Assembly: GCA_034766995.1 (NCBI GenBank)
Contig: CM068314.1
Coordinates: forward strand, 34,695,708-34,759,707
DNA from: Acanthacorydalis orientalis
Lineage: Eukaryota > Arthropoda > Insecta > Megaloptera > Corydalidae
DNA length: 64,000 bases
Direction of reading: 5' to 3'
Made by a program: the position numbers and the translations under genes. Below, piece by piece: positions 38,218 through 51,717 of the stretch (positions are counted from its first letter, which is position 1; every line of letters begins with the position of its first letter). A model generated the notes under the pieces. The model was not told the origin of the DNA, did not search any database, and saw only the letters and a program-made list of their open reading frames with translations.

Positions 38218-38778
38218 AGAAAAATAATTGCGGTTTATCAGTTTTTGCGGCACCCATTTGTCAAGCATTTTTGATTTTTCTAGCTTTATTAAATGGTCCA
38301 GAACTGTTGGATGACTAACGCCTAACTTTTGTGGAAGCTCTCGAATTGTTGTGCGTAGTTCTAATTCAACTCACGCCTTCAGTTGATCGTTATGAACTGA
38401 AGAAGGCTGCCCGTAACCTTTATCTTTAAGGCTCTCGTCCACAGTATGAAGTTTTTGGAACCACGATTGAACCGTACGTTCTTTAACAGTACCCACACCA
38501 AAACGTTATTTATTTTACGAGCAGTTTCTGTTGCTTTACCACCCGTTTTGAACTCATATAAAAATACTCTTATTTGCTTCTTTTCCACCTTTAATTCAAT
38601 AGCCCAGTTTGAAGCAAAATTAATAATGAAATCAAAGTCGATGTTATCAAAATACAGACCGAAAAATGCACTTTAAAATGATATTAACATGGACTCAATA
38701 AAATGAAACTTTCATTCGAAAAAAATTAAAGTTAGAATTCAGAAAACAAAAACCAGAATTATTTTCCTACCAAAAACA
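38218..38778 (-). mobile_element. mariner (Hsmar1/SETMAR-like), internally deleted copy 2, about 561 bp
   Basis: The left end reads TCAAGTTGGTAGAAAAATAA and the right end, read on the minus strand, contains TTGGTAGGAAAATAATT, both degenerate versions of the mariner terminal repeat. A TA precedes the left end; the right one is decayed. The minus strand encodes the transposase start and DNA-binding domain and continues further than in copies 1 and 3, to KMLDKWVPQKL, before joining the left terminal repeat directly. The deletion therefore has different breakpoints from copies 1 and 3. Confidence 0.83.
38240..38588 (-). pseudogene. mariner transposase N-terminal fragment (copy 2)
   Basis: The fragment starts (GTG replacing ATG) with EKKQIRVFLYEFKTGGKATE, loses frame near NNVLVWVLLKN, and resumes in another frame as QPSSVHNDQLKA, an in-frame stop, then TTIRELPQKLGVSHPTVLDH and KMLDKWVPQKL. 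These are the two helix-turn-helix segments and the linker of Hsmar1-type transposases. All catalytic residues are deleted. Confidence 0.75.
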
Positions 38779-38849
38779 TGTCAATATTTATGTGGGACAT
38801 GCATTTAAAAAGTGTATTTTTTAATAGATTTTAAATTGATTTATAGTTA

Positions 38850-39095
38850 AATTTATTACCACAAATACTTTTTTACTCTCTCCACAAACTGCATATTTTT
38901 TTCTAATGAAAAATATTCATAAATTGATTATTGATCAATTTTCATTGTTGCTTATGTGCATTTCACTGATGATGTTCAGTAATCATTAATTCTCAAAAAT
39001 GATTAGTAATTAATTGTTAAACATTTTTGATGAGAAAAAAATATATTGCTTGTAAAGAAAGTGAAAAAATAATTTGTGAGATTTTTTTACATATT
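38850..39095. mobile_element. AT-rich palindromic repeat (MITE-like), copy f, both arms
   Basis: Left arm: actctctccacaaactgcat, aaattgattattgatcaatt, cttatgtgcatttcactg. Right arm: aaaaatgattagtaattaat, aacatttttgatgagaaaaa, ending gaaagtgaaaaaataatt. It lies about 70 bases after mariner copy 2. The central core is shortened here. Confidence 0.6.
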
Positions 39096-40018
39096 TCGAT
39101 TGAAACTTTTGTATTTTGTCGATGCAAGCTATAATTTCATTGGATTAAAATTAAATATTTTTTGTTAAAAAGGAAAAGAACATAACGACAAGACGCTAAA
39201 TCTCATAACAAATAATTTTCTTCAAAAATGAGATGTATGTCTTTTTGGATGCAAATCTCTTTATCTACATATGTTCAAATTGTCATTATTCATGTTATTT
39301 ATTCATGTTATCTACATAATGAGAACCAGTCTAAATATTATGATTCTTTTCGTTATTTTTAAAGAAAAAAATCTTTAGTAAGATACGAGGTACCACATTC
39401 CTGTTATCGTTATTAATATTCCTCTCATCGATATGAATAAAATTGAAATATCTAAAAGCAAATTAGAAAATTTTCAATAAATATTTTTTAATTCTTAAGA
39501 AATAATTATAATTGGAAAACCTAGTAAGTTTCTTTTTTTATTTGAATATAACACTTTTAATTTTAGTTAATTTTTACATCCTTAGTATTTTCCATATTAT
39601 TGGAATTGGAACTATTTCAGAACTCTTAAAGCGGCAAGTGTTACAAAATATACGTCAGTATTTCGGAAATATATTTAGGTACGCTGGTGAAAATCATGTT
39701 TTTTCTTTCAGTTATTACAAATAAAATATAAGAACATGTTTAATTTTTAAAATGTGAACGAATTTAAAATTGATGTTATTTTTATTTTTTTTCTAGTTAT
39801 ATATACATATAATTCTTTTTAAAAAATATTAATTTTATAAATGGAAATGAGTAGTTATCTTCATTTACAAATATTTCATTGAAATATGTATATAAAAATA
39901 TATTTTCTGCCATTATTTTTAATCCTTAAAAACAATTCCTATATAAACAGTAATTAATATTAGGATTTAAACATTTATAGTACAAAAGATAATACTTTAA
40001 TTATTATAATTCATACTG

Positions 40019-40058
<40 letters not shown>

Positions 40059-40204
40059 GTATTTAAATGTAAACAATACCTTACATTAAATGGAATAATT
40101 GGAATTAATGTGTGTATGGATGATCACTTTATTGCATTTACTAATAACAGAGATTCATACTTGAAGATTTATGGAAAACAATGTATTTAATACTCGTGCT
40201 ATGT

Positions 40205-40206
<2 letters not shown>

Positions 40207-40262
<56 letters not shown>
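40207..40262. repeat. (AT)n microsatellite
   Basis: A pure run of about 28 units; a shorter one (40021-40050) lies 160 bases upstream. Confidence 0.95.
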
Positions 40263-40266
<4 letters not shown>

Positions 40267-40681
40267 GTTTGCATCGAAATGAGCATGTATGGATATTGTT
40301 TTTCAACCGTTTGATATAATCTTACCCTTCGAATAACACAAGTGTTTCAATGCTTTTACAATACGTCTGAAAGTCGGTTAGTACTTTGAAGACCTCATGC
40401 TGTTCTGTGAAGTCTTCCAAGTGTCAGCCAACGATAAAAATACTTAAACGTTATTTTGAAACAGTTGATATGTGTGTTTGTATATTTACTTGCCCTACAT
40501 AGTGTATTGTTACGCCATAACTTTTTAAATAACGTAACTGTAGCTTATATTTATATTTTTATATGTAACATAATATATACTGACTGATGGCATTCTATGA
40601 AATTATTAAATATGTTTTAATTGAATACTTTGCAGAATTAATACATGTATTTAAGTTAATGTGCATACATACAGAAACCCG

Positions 40682-40760
<79 letters not shown>
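40682..40760. repeat. (CA)n(AT)30 compound microsatellite
   Basis: About nine CA units precede 30 AT units, the same order as at 15.25 and 47.13 kb. Confidence 0.95.
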
Positions 40761-40763
<3 letters not shown>

Positions 40764-41114
40764 GTTGCTATATTTGCGCCATTTCCATAAAATGCGGTTT
40801 ATTGTATTTAAACATAGTCTCTGGCATATATAGTTATATATTAGTAATTATTTCATTTTATATTGATGTTCATAAGAATAAACAATAACAAATTTAGAAA
40901 TTATAATATTAAAATGAAAATTAAATTATTAACTATTTTGATGTTTTTAATTATTACCGACTGATTTTTTAAACTTTAATTATGCACTTTGAATGTTATA
41001 TTATGTCATACAAAATGTAAAATCTTAGGTTTTTGAGTAAAATTTTATAAATATTTAACTTGTACTCTTTTCTTCACATATCAGAGTAAAATTTTATCAT
41101 GATGTTAACTAAAT

Positions 41115-41153
<39 letters not shown>

Positions 41154-41409
41154 CCAAACATCAATTAATATTCAATGTAATACTAAAGTATGTATCTTTC
41201 ATAATAGAATTATTGCTTATACAATATTATTTTTTTACTTCATTTTGCTTTATAAATGCTACAATTGGTTTTAATCAAAATCGTACCTTCAATTAGCTTT
41301 CAATATAATACTAAAATTTTTATAAATAGAAGTCTCCTGCTCGCTGCATTCGTCAAATTTAACGAGGATTTATTCCTCTCCTCCCCGTAACAAACAGAAA
41401 GTACAGAAC

Positions 41410-41515
41410 ATCGATCGCGTGATTATGAGTCACCAAACCGAACACTGATCATGTGACTCATATCAACCATCAGAACAGAGACCACATGACCGATATCAAC
41501 TAATCAGAGAACGAA
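41410..41515 (+). repeat. three diverged 34-bp units (CCAAT- and E-box-like)
   Basis: Three units are seen: cgatcgcgtgattatgagtc..., tgatcatgtgactcatatca... and accacatgaccgatatcaac.... They share a pattern close to CATGTGACYSATATCAACYA followed by ATCAGA. The sequence lies in a GC-elevated island from about 41325 to 41545. It could be a short satellite or part of a longer interspersed repeat. Confidence 0.5.
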
Positions 41516-41569
41516 TGAAATACGCATAGCGACGCGATCATTTTTTAATTTTAAAGAGATAATTTTCAA

Positions 41570-41705
41570 TATCTTAGTGTCTCAGAATGATGATATCATA
41601 GAAATAAACGTAAGTAACAATTATAATGATTAGTAAACAATTATTGAATGTTTTTATCAGAAAAATGTTTTGTGATTTAAGAGATGTTGAAATTTTATTA
41701 AAGAA
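41570..41705 (-). mobile_element. AT-rich palindromic repeat (MITE-like), copy g, single arm
   Basis: The core (tagtgtctcagaatgatgat) is followed by aacaattataatgattagta, aacaattattgaatgttttt, atcagaaaaatgttttgtga and agagatgttgaaa. The order matches the right arm of the other copies. Confidence 0.5.
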
Positions 41706-44156
41706 AAATTCAATCTAGAATTCAGTATCAGTTTGAAGGTGCATATCTTTGAAAACAAAAAATGTAAGTTTAATACCTAATTAAATTAATAATTATCTGA
41801 AGAAAACATTCATTTTAGAAAATAATTATAGCTATCAGAAAAAATAATAAAACAGATATACACTAAGAAAATTAAATCCAAAAAATAATTTTACACTTTA
41901 TATTATTAACAATTTATGGATATATAATACAATATGTGCTTAGAAAAAGTATTTCAATGATAAAAAAATCGCTGAAATATTGTCAACGTGTTTGATACAT
42001 TACTTACAATTTTGAAATCTAATTCTTTACAAAAATGACACGATCCGATGGAGTCTCTCAATATTCACAGATATTAATCGGTAATTTTTTTTTATGTTAT
42101 AGAATAAATTTTAACTATGATTAATAAAGAAGAGACCATTTAATATTTTATAAAAGATATTTTAATTACGTATATTAAAAGAATATGCAAGTTATAATAT
42201 ATACTCAACAACTTAAAAATCTTAAATTAATAGAATTTTAGTATTGTACTTTAAATTCAAATCTGAAAAAACTTATAATACTCACTTGAAAACAAACAAT
42301 AACTTCTTAAAAATCTAAACTTCAAATAAAAACATTTTACAAATGCACTAAGAGAATTTTGTCATATCGAGTAATTAAAATATTTACAATGACTCTTTGT
42401 ACATATAGTTATTTAATTTTTTAAATGTATATTTGTTGATGAATCTTGTATAATTAATTTCAATGTGATTATACAAAAATAATTTAGCAGTAAGAAAAAT
42501 GTTTTCTCGTCATACATTTTTTAATCAAAGAAAGTACTGGCACATAAAAATTTACATAATAACAAACGCCTTGGAGGAAAATGTCTCTAATTAATTTTCA
42601 TACTGTTTCTTTACTGAAAATCAAACAAAATTGAATTTTGGTTGAAAAAAACTGTAGCGAAATAACGATTTATATAAATAATGATATTTTAACGCAACCA
42701 ATTACTTTTATATATTTCGAAAATGTTCGTAGTTATTTCATAAATATATATATTGAACATTTTAATGGAATTATAATTAAGCACAAAATAATTAAAATGT
42801 CCTAACCTTTCAAGTACTTATTAAGATTTGGTACTTTCATTAACGATTGACCTTAACAATATTATTTAATTCATTGCTAATTAATAAGAAAACACTATAT
42901 AGATACATTTTTATAATGTTACTTTTCTTAATTAGGATTTTTAACGCTCATCTTTATAAAAAAAAAAAAAAAACAAAAAAAAAAGAGTTATTAAAACTAT
43001 CTTGCCAGAAATATATAATTATATCTAAATACTTTTAATTACTTTTTTTACACTCTCAACATCTAATGATTACTTAAATATAAACGTATTTGTTTTTTAT
43101 TTTATGCATTTTGCCTATATTACAATAAAATAAAGAACTGAGTATATGGTTAAATATTTCGGCTTGTTATAACGGTGTAGATTATATTTTGTATCCTTAT
43201 ATTACAAAAAAAAGGAACTAAACTTTATTTGTGTAGATTGATACTTTAGTATTCAATCAAGTGACCCCTTCAACTTACATAATTTTACTTAGTAAAATGC
43301 AATTGTGAAAGAAAATCATGTAAAAAATTAGTGTACATAAAATACCTATAAATTTGCTTGTATAAAACTGAAAAATTTAAATTTTATTGATGGAGAACAA
43401 TTAATTAATGCATTATTCACTGTAGAAAGATAAAGATTGATGGAAACTAGTAATAATCGTTAGCTTCTCCTATTTAAATGTCGCATTTAAAAAAGTTTCG
43501 AATGAAATAAAAAGTCAAACATTCCTAAATGAACTATTATTACTATTACCTTTTCCCAAAAAGATTAATTATTTTAATAAATTAGATGATCGATTTTGTA
43601 TGTACAATAATAAAATCTTATTGTCATTTCGAAACTCTCAGGTAAAACATAAAAAAAATAGATTGATAATTTTACTCTAAAAAAATCCGGATAGAAGATT
43701 AAAAAAAATGCTAATATTTTTTTCCTATAGATCTATATCACCTTTAGAGTCCAAAGTACAACAAAATGTTAATATGAAACGTACTGTGAATGAAATTAAG
43801 TATCCTTATCAGAAGTTTGTTAAAAATTTTAATTGGTACATATAAGACAGATAAGAATAAATTCAGTACATTTTAATGTGCTGGAGTAGTTACAAAATAT
43901 TCCTATAAAATTTATTATAAATTCCCATATAAATTCCTATAAAAGGATATAGTTATTTTTGATGAGTGAGACAGAGATTTTAAAATTCTTTGAAATTTAA
44001 ATCTTCCTTACTGTTTTTAGTAACTAATTTATATCTACAACGCTGTATTTATTCAATTTTATTACCAATAAAGAGACATAGATAAATATAACATTAAAAA
44101 ATATAAAACAATTTAATTATAAAAATTTATAAACCTATTCTTCGGAATTAATTGTT

Positions 44157-44158
<2 letters not shown>

Positions 44159-44215
<57 letters not shown>
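44159..44215. repeat. (AT)n microsatellite
   Basis: About 28 AT units; another of about 24 lies at 44700-44748. Confidence 0.94.
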
Positions 44216-44219
<4 letters not shown>

Positions 44220-44696
44220 TACAACTATTTACAATTTAAAGGAAATAGACAATTAAAATTAAACTATACAATCAAATACAAATTTCTGATATCAAATATA
44301 CATTCATTAGTTTTTTATCAAATATAAATTCATTTGTTTGTCTATAAGAAAAAATATATAAAGTTTAGATTTCCTTCTTACATAATATTTATTATCATCA
44401 CAAAGAAAAATATTTTTCAACTAAAAAATGTACATAAACCTATATTTTGATAAAAAAAAATCACTGGTATGTTATATGTTCATTATTATAAAAATTATAA
44501 TATATACATATATAATCATTCAAACCAAATATTTATTTTGATAATTTTAATAAAATATGTACAATTACGAAAAATATTTTTACATCAATTATAAAAATCT
44601 TTATATTTATTAAATAGTGATTTTAAAATATACATAAAAATGCATATACTTAATTCTGATATCATGTAGTTTTTCATTACTTTAAAAAACACACTC

Positions 44697-44750
<54 letters not shown>

Positions 44751-45096
44751 ATCAATGAATTGGTACCCATTTGTAGTTTTGAAAAATTCTAAATCACTGA
44801 AAGTGTTATTACCTTTTACCTAGTATATTATTTATTTCGGGTGATGTTTTCGCCGAGAGCAATTGAATAAAAAATTCAAGTATCTTTGTTAAATCCATTT
44901 ACGAAGATCGTAACTTTAAATGAATTAAAAAAGAGCTTACAAAATAATTATATTAGCTATTATCTTTATTATCCGGATTATTTTATGTGTCGTTCAAGCA
45001 AGCAGTTATTGAGAAATAATGAAAGAATCCATTTCTAAATTACAATCCTAGACACTACTCGAAAAAAACGTTCATGTAAAAAATACATACACGTAC

Positions 45097-45150
<54 letters not shown>

Positions 45151-45163
45151 GTATGTATGTATG

Positions 45164-45217
<54 letters not shown>
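45097..45217. repeat. (GT)n(AT)n(GTAT)n(AT)n compound microsatellite
   Basis: Seven GT units, about 17 AT units, five GTAT units, then about 24 AT units. Confidence 0.95.
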
Positions 45218-45219
<2 letters not shown>

Positions 45220-45289
45220 GTACATGAAAAAACATAAAACGAAGAAGAAAACAATAAAGAAGATTTACTTGATCGTAAAATGTTGGAAT

Positions 45290-45560
45290 GAGTATGAAAT
45301 CCATCTTGGATGCACCGAGACACGGCTGTACGCGGTTTTTAATTTTTGGCTATTCCCCAGTGTCCTTATTTAAACCGAAATGGAAAAAAATTTATCTCGC
45401 GTGCAGACAATGACGCTTACTGATTTTTGTGAAATGAAATAAGATCAAAGAGATAGAATTTCTATTGAGAGTGCGTTCTCGCTTGTTGTATATTTAATTT
45501 TTCTGCGGTTTTCGTACACGTTTTACATTTCGTTCCTTGTAAGGCAGACGTTTTCTAAAG
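45290..45560. other. more complex non-repeat stretch
   Basis: Following a long AT array, this stretch has mixed composition (gcaccgagacacggctgtac, cgcgtgcagacaatgacgct). I see no gene, no RNA motif and no repeat partner within the window. Confidence 0.25.
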
Positions 45561-45725
45561 GGAAAAAATATTGCATCAAAAGAATATATCAATTCAAGTG
45601 AAGATAAATTGGAAGTTAGTTTGAATGTTCACTCGTTTTGAAAACTTAGAAATTAATGAAATGTATAAAAACTCGAAATAAATATTGAAATTTTTATCAT
45701 ATTTCTATATATTATAAATATGCAT

Positions 45726-45729
<4 letters not shown>

Positions 45730-45775
<46 letters not shown>
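45730..45775. repeat. (AT)n microsatellite
   Basis: A pure run of about 23 units. Confidence 0.94.
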
Positions 45776-45779
<4 letters not shown>

Positions 45780-46589
45780 CAGTAAAAACATTAAGATAAA
45801 ATATTTAATTTTATATTGAATTTCGGTTTTCAGAATGTTTTTTTTTATATTTTCAATCATTAAGTGCGTTCTATTTATTCAATTATAAATTCATCAACTT
45901 TTTAATTTAAATAAGTCGTACGTTTTACATTATTTTGTTAATTATTGAAAAGTACTACAATATTTGTTAGACTTTCATTCCATCTTTAAATATAAAAACC
46001 TGTCAATTACGGTTATAATTTTAGTTGTAAACTTTTATTTAAAATGTGATGACAATACGAGTTTAAAAAACGAGACTCATCGTTGTTATAATCGTATTAA
46101 ATAGTTAATGAAAGAATTCTTTTTAATTTCTTTAATATTATCTTAGAATAATTTGTTCTGAAGTATCTCACTACAGTTTTACAAGTTAATAATACCATTT
46201 TAATAGTTTAATTAAAACAATTATCTTCACTTACCGAGTATAAAATCTGTATAATGCTACTAGAATGGGTTCTTATTTAGTAAATAAGAATTCTACAATT
46301 AAAAAATTCAATTGTCTCGAATTACTTTTTTATACTTTAATTTGATTGTAGGTTTTTTGTTCTTATTTACAACATTAAACAAAAATGTGTTGAAACGAAA
46401 TTAAATCATTTGTAATACAGAATGTATTTAAAATGATAAAAATATCTTTTATAATAAAACTGTGCGAATAACTGAAATGAATCAAAAGATTCAAATAAAT
46501 ATTACTAATTATTATCTATACTATTTTTATATTTTAATACGTTAATTAAAAAATTATTAATTTCCTGGAATTTTAAATAACAGCATTCT

Positions 46590-46910
46590 GTAAATGACAT
46601 TGCTGTTAATCATTAAGTCTTCGAAAACAAATATCTTGCACATATTGTTTCGGACAGGTCCTTTTTTCTGTTCAAATCATGTTACAGACCTTTACGTAAA
46701 CCAATTAACAAGACTCTCGTTTGAAAATCTCTAAACTCAGGCCATGTGTGAATAATACCCTCTGCATATTTCTGCAAAATGCGGCAGCTACCTGCTGTAC
46801 GCAATCGAAGGAACATATCTCAAATATGTTCAACCACTCCTCTTTAAAATACAAACAGCTTGAATCGGACCACATGTACTTTACACTACACATATAGGGG
46901 TTGTGAAATG
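46590..46910. other. more complex non-repeat stretch
   Basis: Mixed-composition sequence (aaaatgcggcagctacctgc, gtacgcaatcgaaggaac) lies just before the (AT)n array at 46929. A 62-codon minus-strand frame spans part of it but resembles no family I recognise. Confidence 0.25.
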
Positions 46911-46924
46911 TTTTTCAACAGTGC

Positions 46925-46928
<4 letters not shown>

Positions 46929-47002
<74 letters not shown>
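46929..47002. repeat. (AT)37 microsatellite
   Basis: Among the longest pure AT runs here, directly after a more complex stretch. Confidence 0.95.
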
Positions 47003-47004
<2 letters not shown>

Positions 47005-47125
47005 GTATATAAGTATAATCACATGCATTCAAAATGTGAGTGTATGCGTTTTTCTAGTTGGTTTCACGTAGATTTCAATTAACTTAACTGGTAAAAACTA
47101 CTATTTCGTGAATACCATGGTACTG

Positions 47126-47199
47126 CACACACACACACACACACACAGACACACACACACACACACGCACACGCACATATATATATATATATATATATT
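47126..47199. repeat. (CA)n(AT)n compound microsatellite
   Basis: About 25 CA units with single G changes, then about 10 AT units. Confidence 0.95.
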
Positions 47200-48495
47200 A
47201 TGTCATTTTATGCTGATTAATATTACATTTTGTGACAGAATTTATCGTTATCACTGTGTGTTTTAGATGAAATATTAAACACTGCAGCTTTTTCATGTGA
47301 CTTTGTACCTGACATGTATTCTAATAATATTTTTTTTTTAAAAAAAAACGTAAAGAATATATTTAATAATGTGGCATATATTTCATTTAAGAATTTCTTT
47401 TTAGTAATGATTCATTAATCAATAATAAACTAAATAGAATCATAAATGCTCTTATAGGTAATGTAATTATTTCTCTTTATATTTTATATTGAATTAATTG
47501 ATAAATATATTATGAAACCATAAATATTTAATAAATATAAGGTTAATTATTAATTAATACTAATCATAAAAATTATATAAAATATTATTCTTGTTTTTGA
47601 GAAATTCATAAGAAAATGAATACATTTTCCACTTTTTATTTTAATAAAGACTTTAATACCGCCAACGAAATAAACTTGAGAGTGGAAAAAACGAATAGAT
47701 GGTATCTTACAAATGTAATTTTTTTCACTGTGACAAATTCTTTATCAGAAACGAATCATTATTATAAACACTATATGTTCTTTATTATAATGTTAAACAA
47801 TTATTCAGAGTTCATTTTGATTTATTTATGAACATTTTTTTAAAGCATAGAAGAAGAAAATGTAACTTTCTGAAACATCTTGTTGCCGACTTCTTTGAAA
47901 ACACTGAAATCCAAAAGCATTTAAGTTTATCAAAATTAAAAATAAATTATTATTGTACATTTTGATTGAGAAATTTTGGTGTTTCATACAGTGGTGATTA
48001 ATTTGTGAAATTAAAAAAATAAATAAAACTCAATATGTTGTATTTAAGAAAAAAGTTCAATGTTAATTTATATTTTGAATTCAGTGTGGATCAATAAACA
48101 ATGAATCTTTTTGTTTGTTTTTTTAACATAAGTTTCAGAAATATCGTTAGTAATTCTCATACTAATAATTTTTATTGTTGTTTACTTTATCATTGTGCAT
48201 ATTTTATTTAAAGATGTGATAAGTAATTTTAAAGAAACGAGATAATTATCTACTTTTATAACATATTTCAGTAAGTGTCGATTTATATGTTTCCATCTTT
48301 CTACAAATCTTTTTCAGTTATATACAACTTATTTTTTTAAAAAAGTATGAAAAGTTGTACTTCATTTAGATTTATTCTGGAGTAGAGATTAATTGGAGTG
48401 AGGATTTATTCTATAGTATTATTTTAACATTTTAAATTTATAATTATTATGTGGTCTAATTTATATTCTATTTTATCAATTTTTCTTTTCTCTCC

Positions 48496-48496
48496 C

Positions 48497-48535
<39 letters not shown>

Positions 48536-48544
48536 CATACACAT

Positions 48545-48588
<44 letters not shown>

Positions 48589-48590
48589 TC
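48496..48590. repeat. (CT)n(AT)n(AC)n(AT)n(AC)n compound microsatellite
   Basis: The only sizeable CT block in the window (about 13 units) is fused to alternating AT and AC blocks. Confidence 0.94.
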
Positions 48591-48689
48591 ATGCATAAAC
48601 ACACACATAAAGGATTAATATCTTATCGCGAAAGTAAACTGGTAAACAGAATAAGAAAACATCTAAACATCAATTTTGTAATACAAGAA

Positions 48690-48970
48690 TAGAACTGAAC
48701 TGCTGTAGGCGCAGGTGGTCTTTTCCGTATAACACACACATCCATATTCGAGGCACGGCATACAGCAGCCTCTGTATCCAGTCTAATTTCATTCCGCAAC
48801 GTCAGCTAAAGGCGTCTGGCCACAGAGGTCCACTCTTATGCTCAGTCACGTGGCTAAATTGCTTATTAAAATTATAAGGGTGTTATGAAAGAAGAACCCG
48901 TAATCAGACCATCAACTGTCTGCCGCTGGCCCGAGGACACATACTTGATCTATTGTTCGAAATCATGACA
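48690..48970. other. GC-elevated island with a stem-loop
   Basis: This is one of the least AT-rich stretches of the window. At 48769-48781 and 48816-48828 there is an inverted repeat (CCTCTGTATCCAG against CTGGCCACAGAGG, 11 of 13 paired) around a 34-base loop. It may be a structured RNA precursor, an old transposon core or a regulatory element. Confidence 0.35.
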
Positions 48971-50736
48971 AAAAAAAGTATATATATATAGCTCGTCCTC
49001 GGCACACAAGTACGATTTAAACTATTACGGAAGCCCCCAATAAAATGAGATGACTTTATAAAACGTAATAATTGTGGTGACAAAGCGTTTTATGACAATG
49101 TACCTGTATCTGTATATCTTTTTTGTGTGTGTTGATAGTAATTGTTGGCGGTGAGAGCGTTACGTTGTAAATAATTATTTTATGATAGGTAACTATCGAG
49201 GTTTATTATATTTTATTTGTATTGTGTATTCGATCGAGTAGAACTGAGATTCAATGTACAAATTAAAAATGGTTGGTTATTATTATTATTATTGCTAGAA
49301 GAAAAGTGAAAAAATATTCATTGCAATTTATACCTTCTTTTTTTATAGAATAAAAAAAAAAAACAAATAAATACAAGGTTATCATAACAGTACTAAGTAC
49401 AGTACAGTTGTAAATAGAATGGTTTAGATCTATGATGGATTCTGCAGTTATTTTTTTAAATAGGTTTTATTTAATTTCTTGAATTACGAGAAGAAATATT
49501 TATTGTAATCATTTAACGAATGAAAGTATACAAACAAATTTTTACATTCCTTTTACGAAATGAATATTAATGATAAACATATATAAATGTTATATATGGA
49601 AAATAAATGAATTCCTGCATATTTTTTTCTTTCTTTCTTTACTTTTTTTTGTAATTATCATTTATACTTATTTATCATAAGAAGGCTAGATCTCCGTGGA
49701 TTCCAATCAACAAGTTTGGGTGGAGTTAGTTTATTATAAAAACAAGTATTTTGAAATTGAGCATTTCATTGACTTTTAATTACTTAACCTTTCATTTGTA
49801 TTATTTTTCAATTTTTTTTTTATAAAGAATTGAATATGTTTAGCTATATGTTGTAGAGAATATATTACTTATAAATAAGAAATTAAGAAATAAGAATATA
49901 TTATCAGTTATATCTATATTCTAATTATTTTAACTTTTAATCTCGAATTCTGTTACTATTTTGAACAAAAAAAAACATATTTGCTATATTAATGAAGAAT
50001 GTATTACAGAAATTTAATTAAATTAATTTTTTAAATATACTTCTTAATTTTTAACTACACTCATTAGTTACATCTGGTTATGAAAAATTTTCGTTTATAT
50101 TTTCTTATAATGTTTGAATTATTTTCTAAAAAAAAATCCAAATAAGTATTATCGATTAATAATTTATTATCCATTTTTTCCCCACGAATGAAGGAAATCA
50201 TCAAGCGTTGGTACTGAATCGATATTTTGTAAATCTTGTAATATACAGAGAAATGTATGTAATCAAAATTATTTAATCGTTTCTTCCTCTGAAATCTTCA
50301 GCCCGATTGTTAGATAATCGTAGACATGTGAGAAACACTGACATTTTATCAATATAAAAATATATAGAATTAATTACTCGGAATTTTAGTTAAGGGACAT
50401 ATTTTTTATAAAGTAAATATGAGCATATAAAAGATATCTATTAATGTATATTTTGCATATTCCAAAATATTATTATGATATATTTATACAGAGCATTTGA
50501 AAACAAAATTATGTAAATTCAAGTTTATTTATAAATATTGTGTCAGAATTTTAAATTCAAGAATTATATTTTGCTGTGGTATGGATTTGCGTAAAATTTT
50601 ATATCCATTCTCTTCCCATTATAACCTCTGACCGCAAGAGTTTATCACTAAAAACCCTTTAAATTTTGATGGAGACGCATATTCCGGAAATGGCGTGAAA
50701 AAATGACCGTAAACCCATACAAAGCATCTAATATAT

Positions 50737-50737
<1 letters not shown>

Positions 50738-50786
<49 letters not shown>
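50738..50786. repeat. (AT)n microsatellite
   Basis: About 24 AT units, 120 bases upstream of the next array. Confidence 0.94.
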
Positions 50787-50791
<5 letters not shown>

Positions 50792-50901
50792 CAGTAGAAA
50801 CAATTTGAAAAGAAGTGCAATTTCTAATCTAAATGAATGTAAAGTTCATAAACTGTTTTATACAACAGTTAATCGATAAAAGCAAACAATGGTTTTGTGT
50901 A

Positions 50902-51006
<105 letters not shown>

Positions 51007-51229
51007 CATAAATTTGTGTGTTTTTGTTTATATACATATATTAAGAATAATGTTTTGAAATAAGATGTTGTTTTTTGAAACATTTAAAGATGATACGAAT
51101 ACAAAATTATAATTATGGTTACATACGAAAAGGTAAATATTCCGGTTAGCATAAATAACAAAGAGCATTTGTTCAATTTAAAAAAGTAAATATTTCTTAT
51201 ATACGTGAAGCGTTTTCGTAAAATTCTCG

Positions 51230-51420
51230 TGATTAATTAGCTTTGCTAATTTTAACTTTTTCGGCGAATTTTAACTCGTCGTCAGTAGAAGAACGTGTTT
51301 CGATATAATCACCGATAACAATTTCCAGGATACACTCAATTTAACTGAAATGTCTTCTAACGTTTTACACATAAAGAACAGGTTTTCGGTATTATGCAGA
51401 CGTGTAGATTATTAATTATA
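51230..51420. other. more complex non-repeat stretch
   Basis: The stretch contains ttcggcgaattttaactcgt and tcgtcagtagaagaacg. On the minus strand a short frame reads ETRSSTDDELKFAEKVKI, which is unlike simple sequence but too short to assign. Confidence 0.2.
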
Positions 51421-51717
51421 TAAATTAACACTGTGACGAAGTTTACATATAGGGGAAAGTTTCTAGACATAGTATTGTTTTCAGTTCATAACAATTGTGT
51501 TCCTAATCCTTAGATTGAAGAGTAATGTGGTAAATGATTATATATTATCATTCTGTTTTCGAAGTGTGTATTATACACACCTTACATTTTCCATACGTTT
51601 TATCGTCTCCATTGATAGAATAATATAGTAAGCAGAAAACATCCATGGTTTTATTTAATCTGGTTATCTACAAATAACATCTATTAATTAATCATTACAA
51701 ATACATTAATGTATGTA

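Noticed and set aside
42957..42985. A-rich tract as a retroposon poly(A) tail
   Set aside because: No upstream SINE or LINE body and no target duplication could be identified.
51240..51350. Minus-strand peptide ETRSSTDDELKFAEKVKI as a possible gene fragment
   Set aside because: Too short and without a recognisable family; kept only as a note on a more complex stretch.
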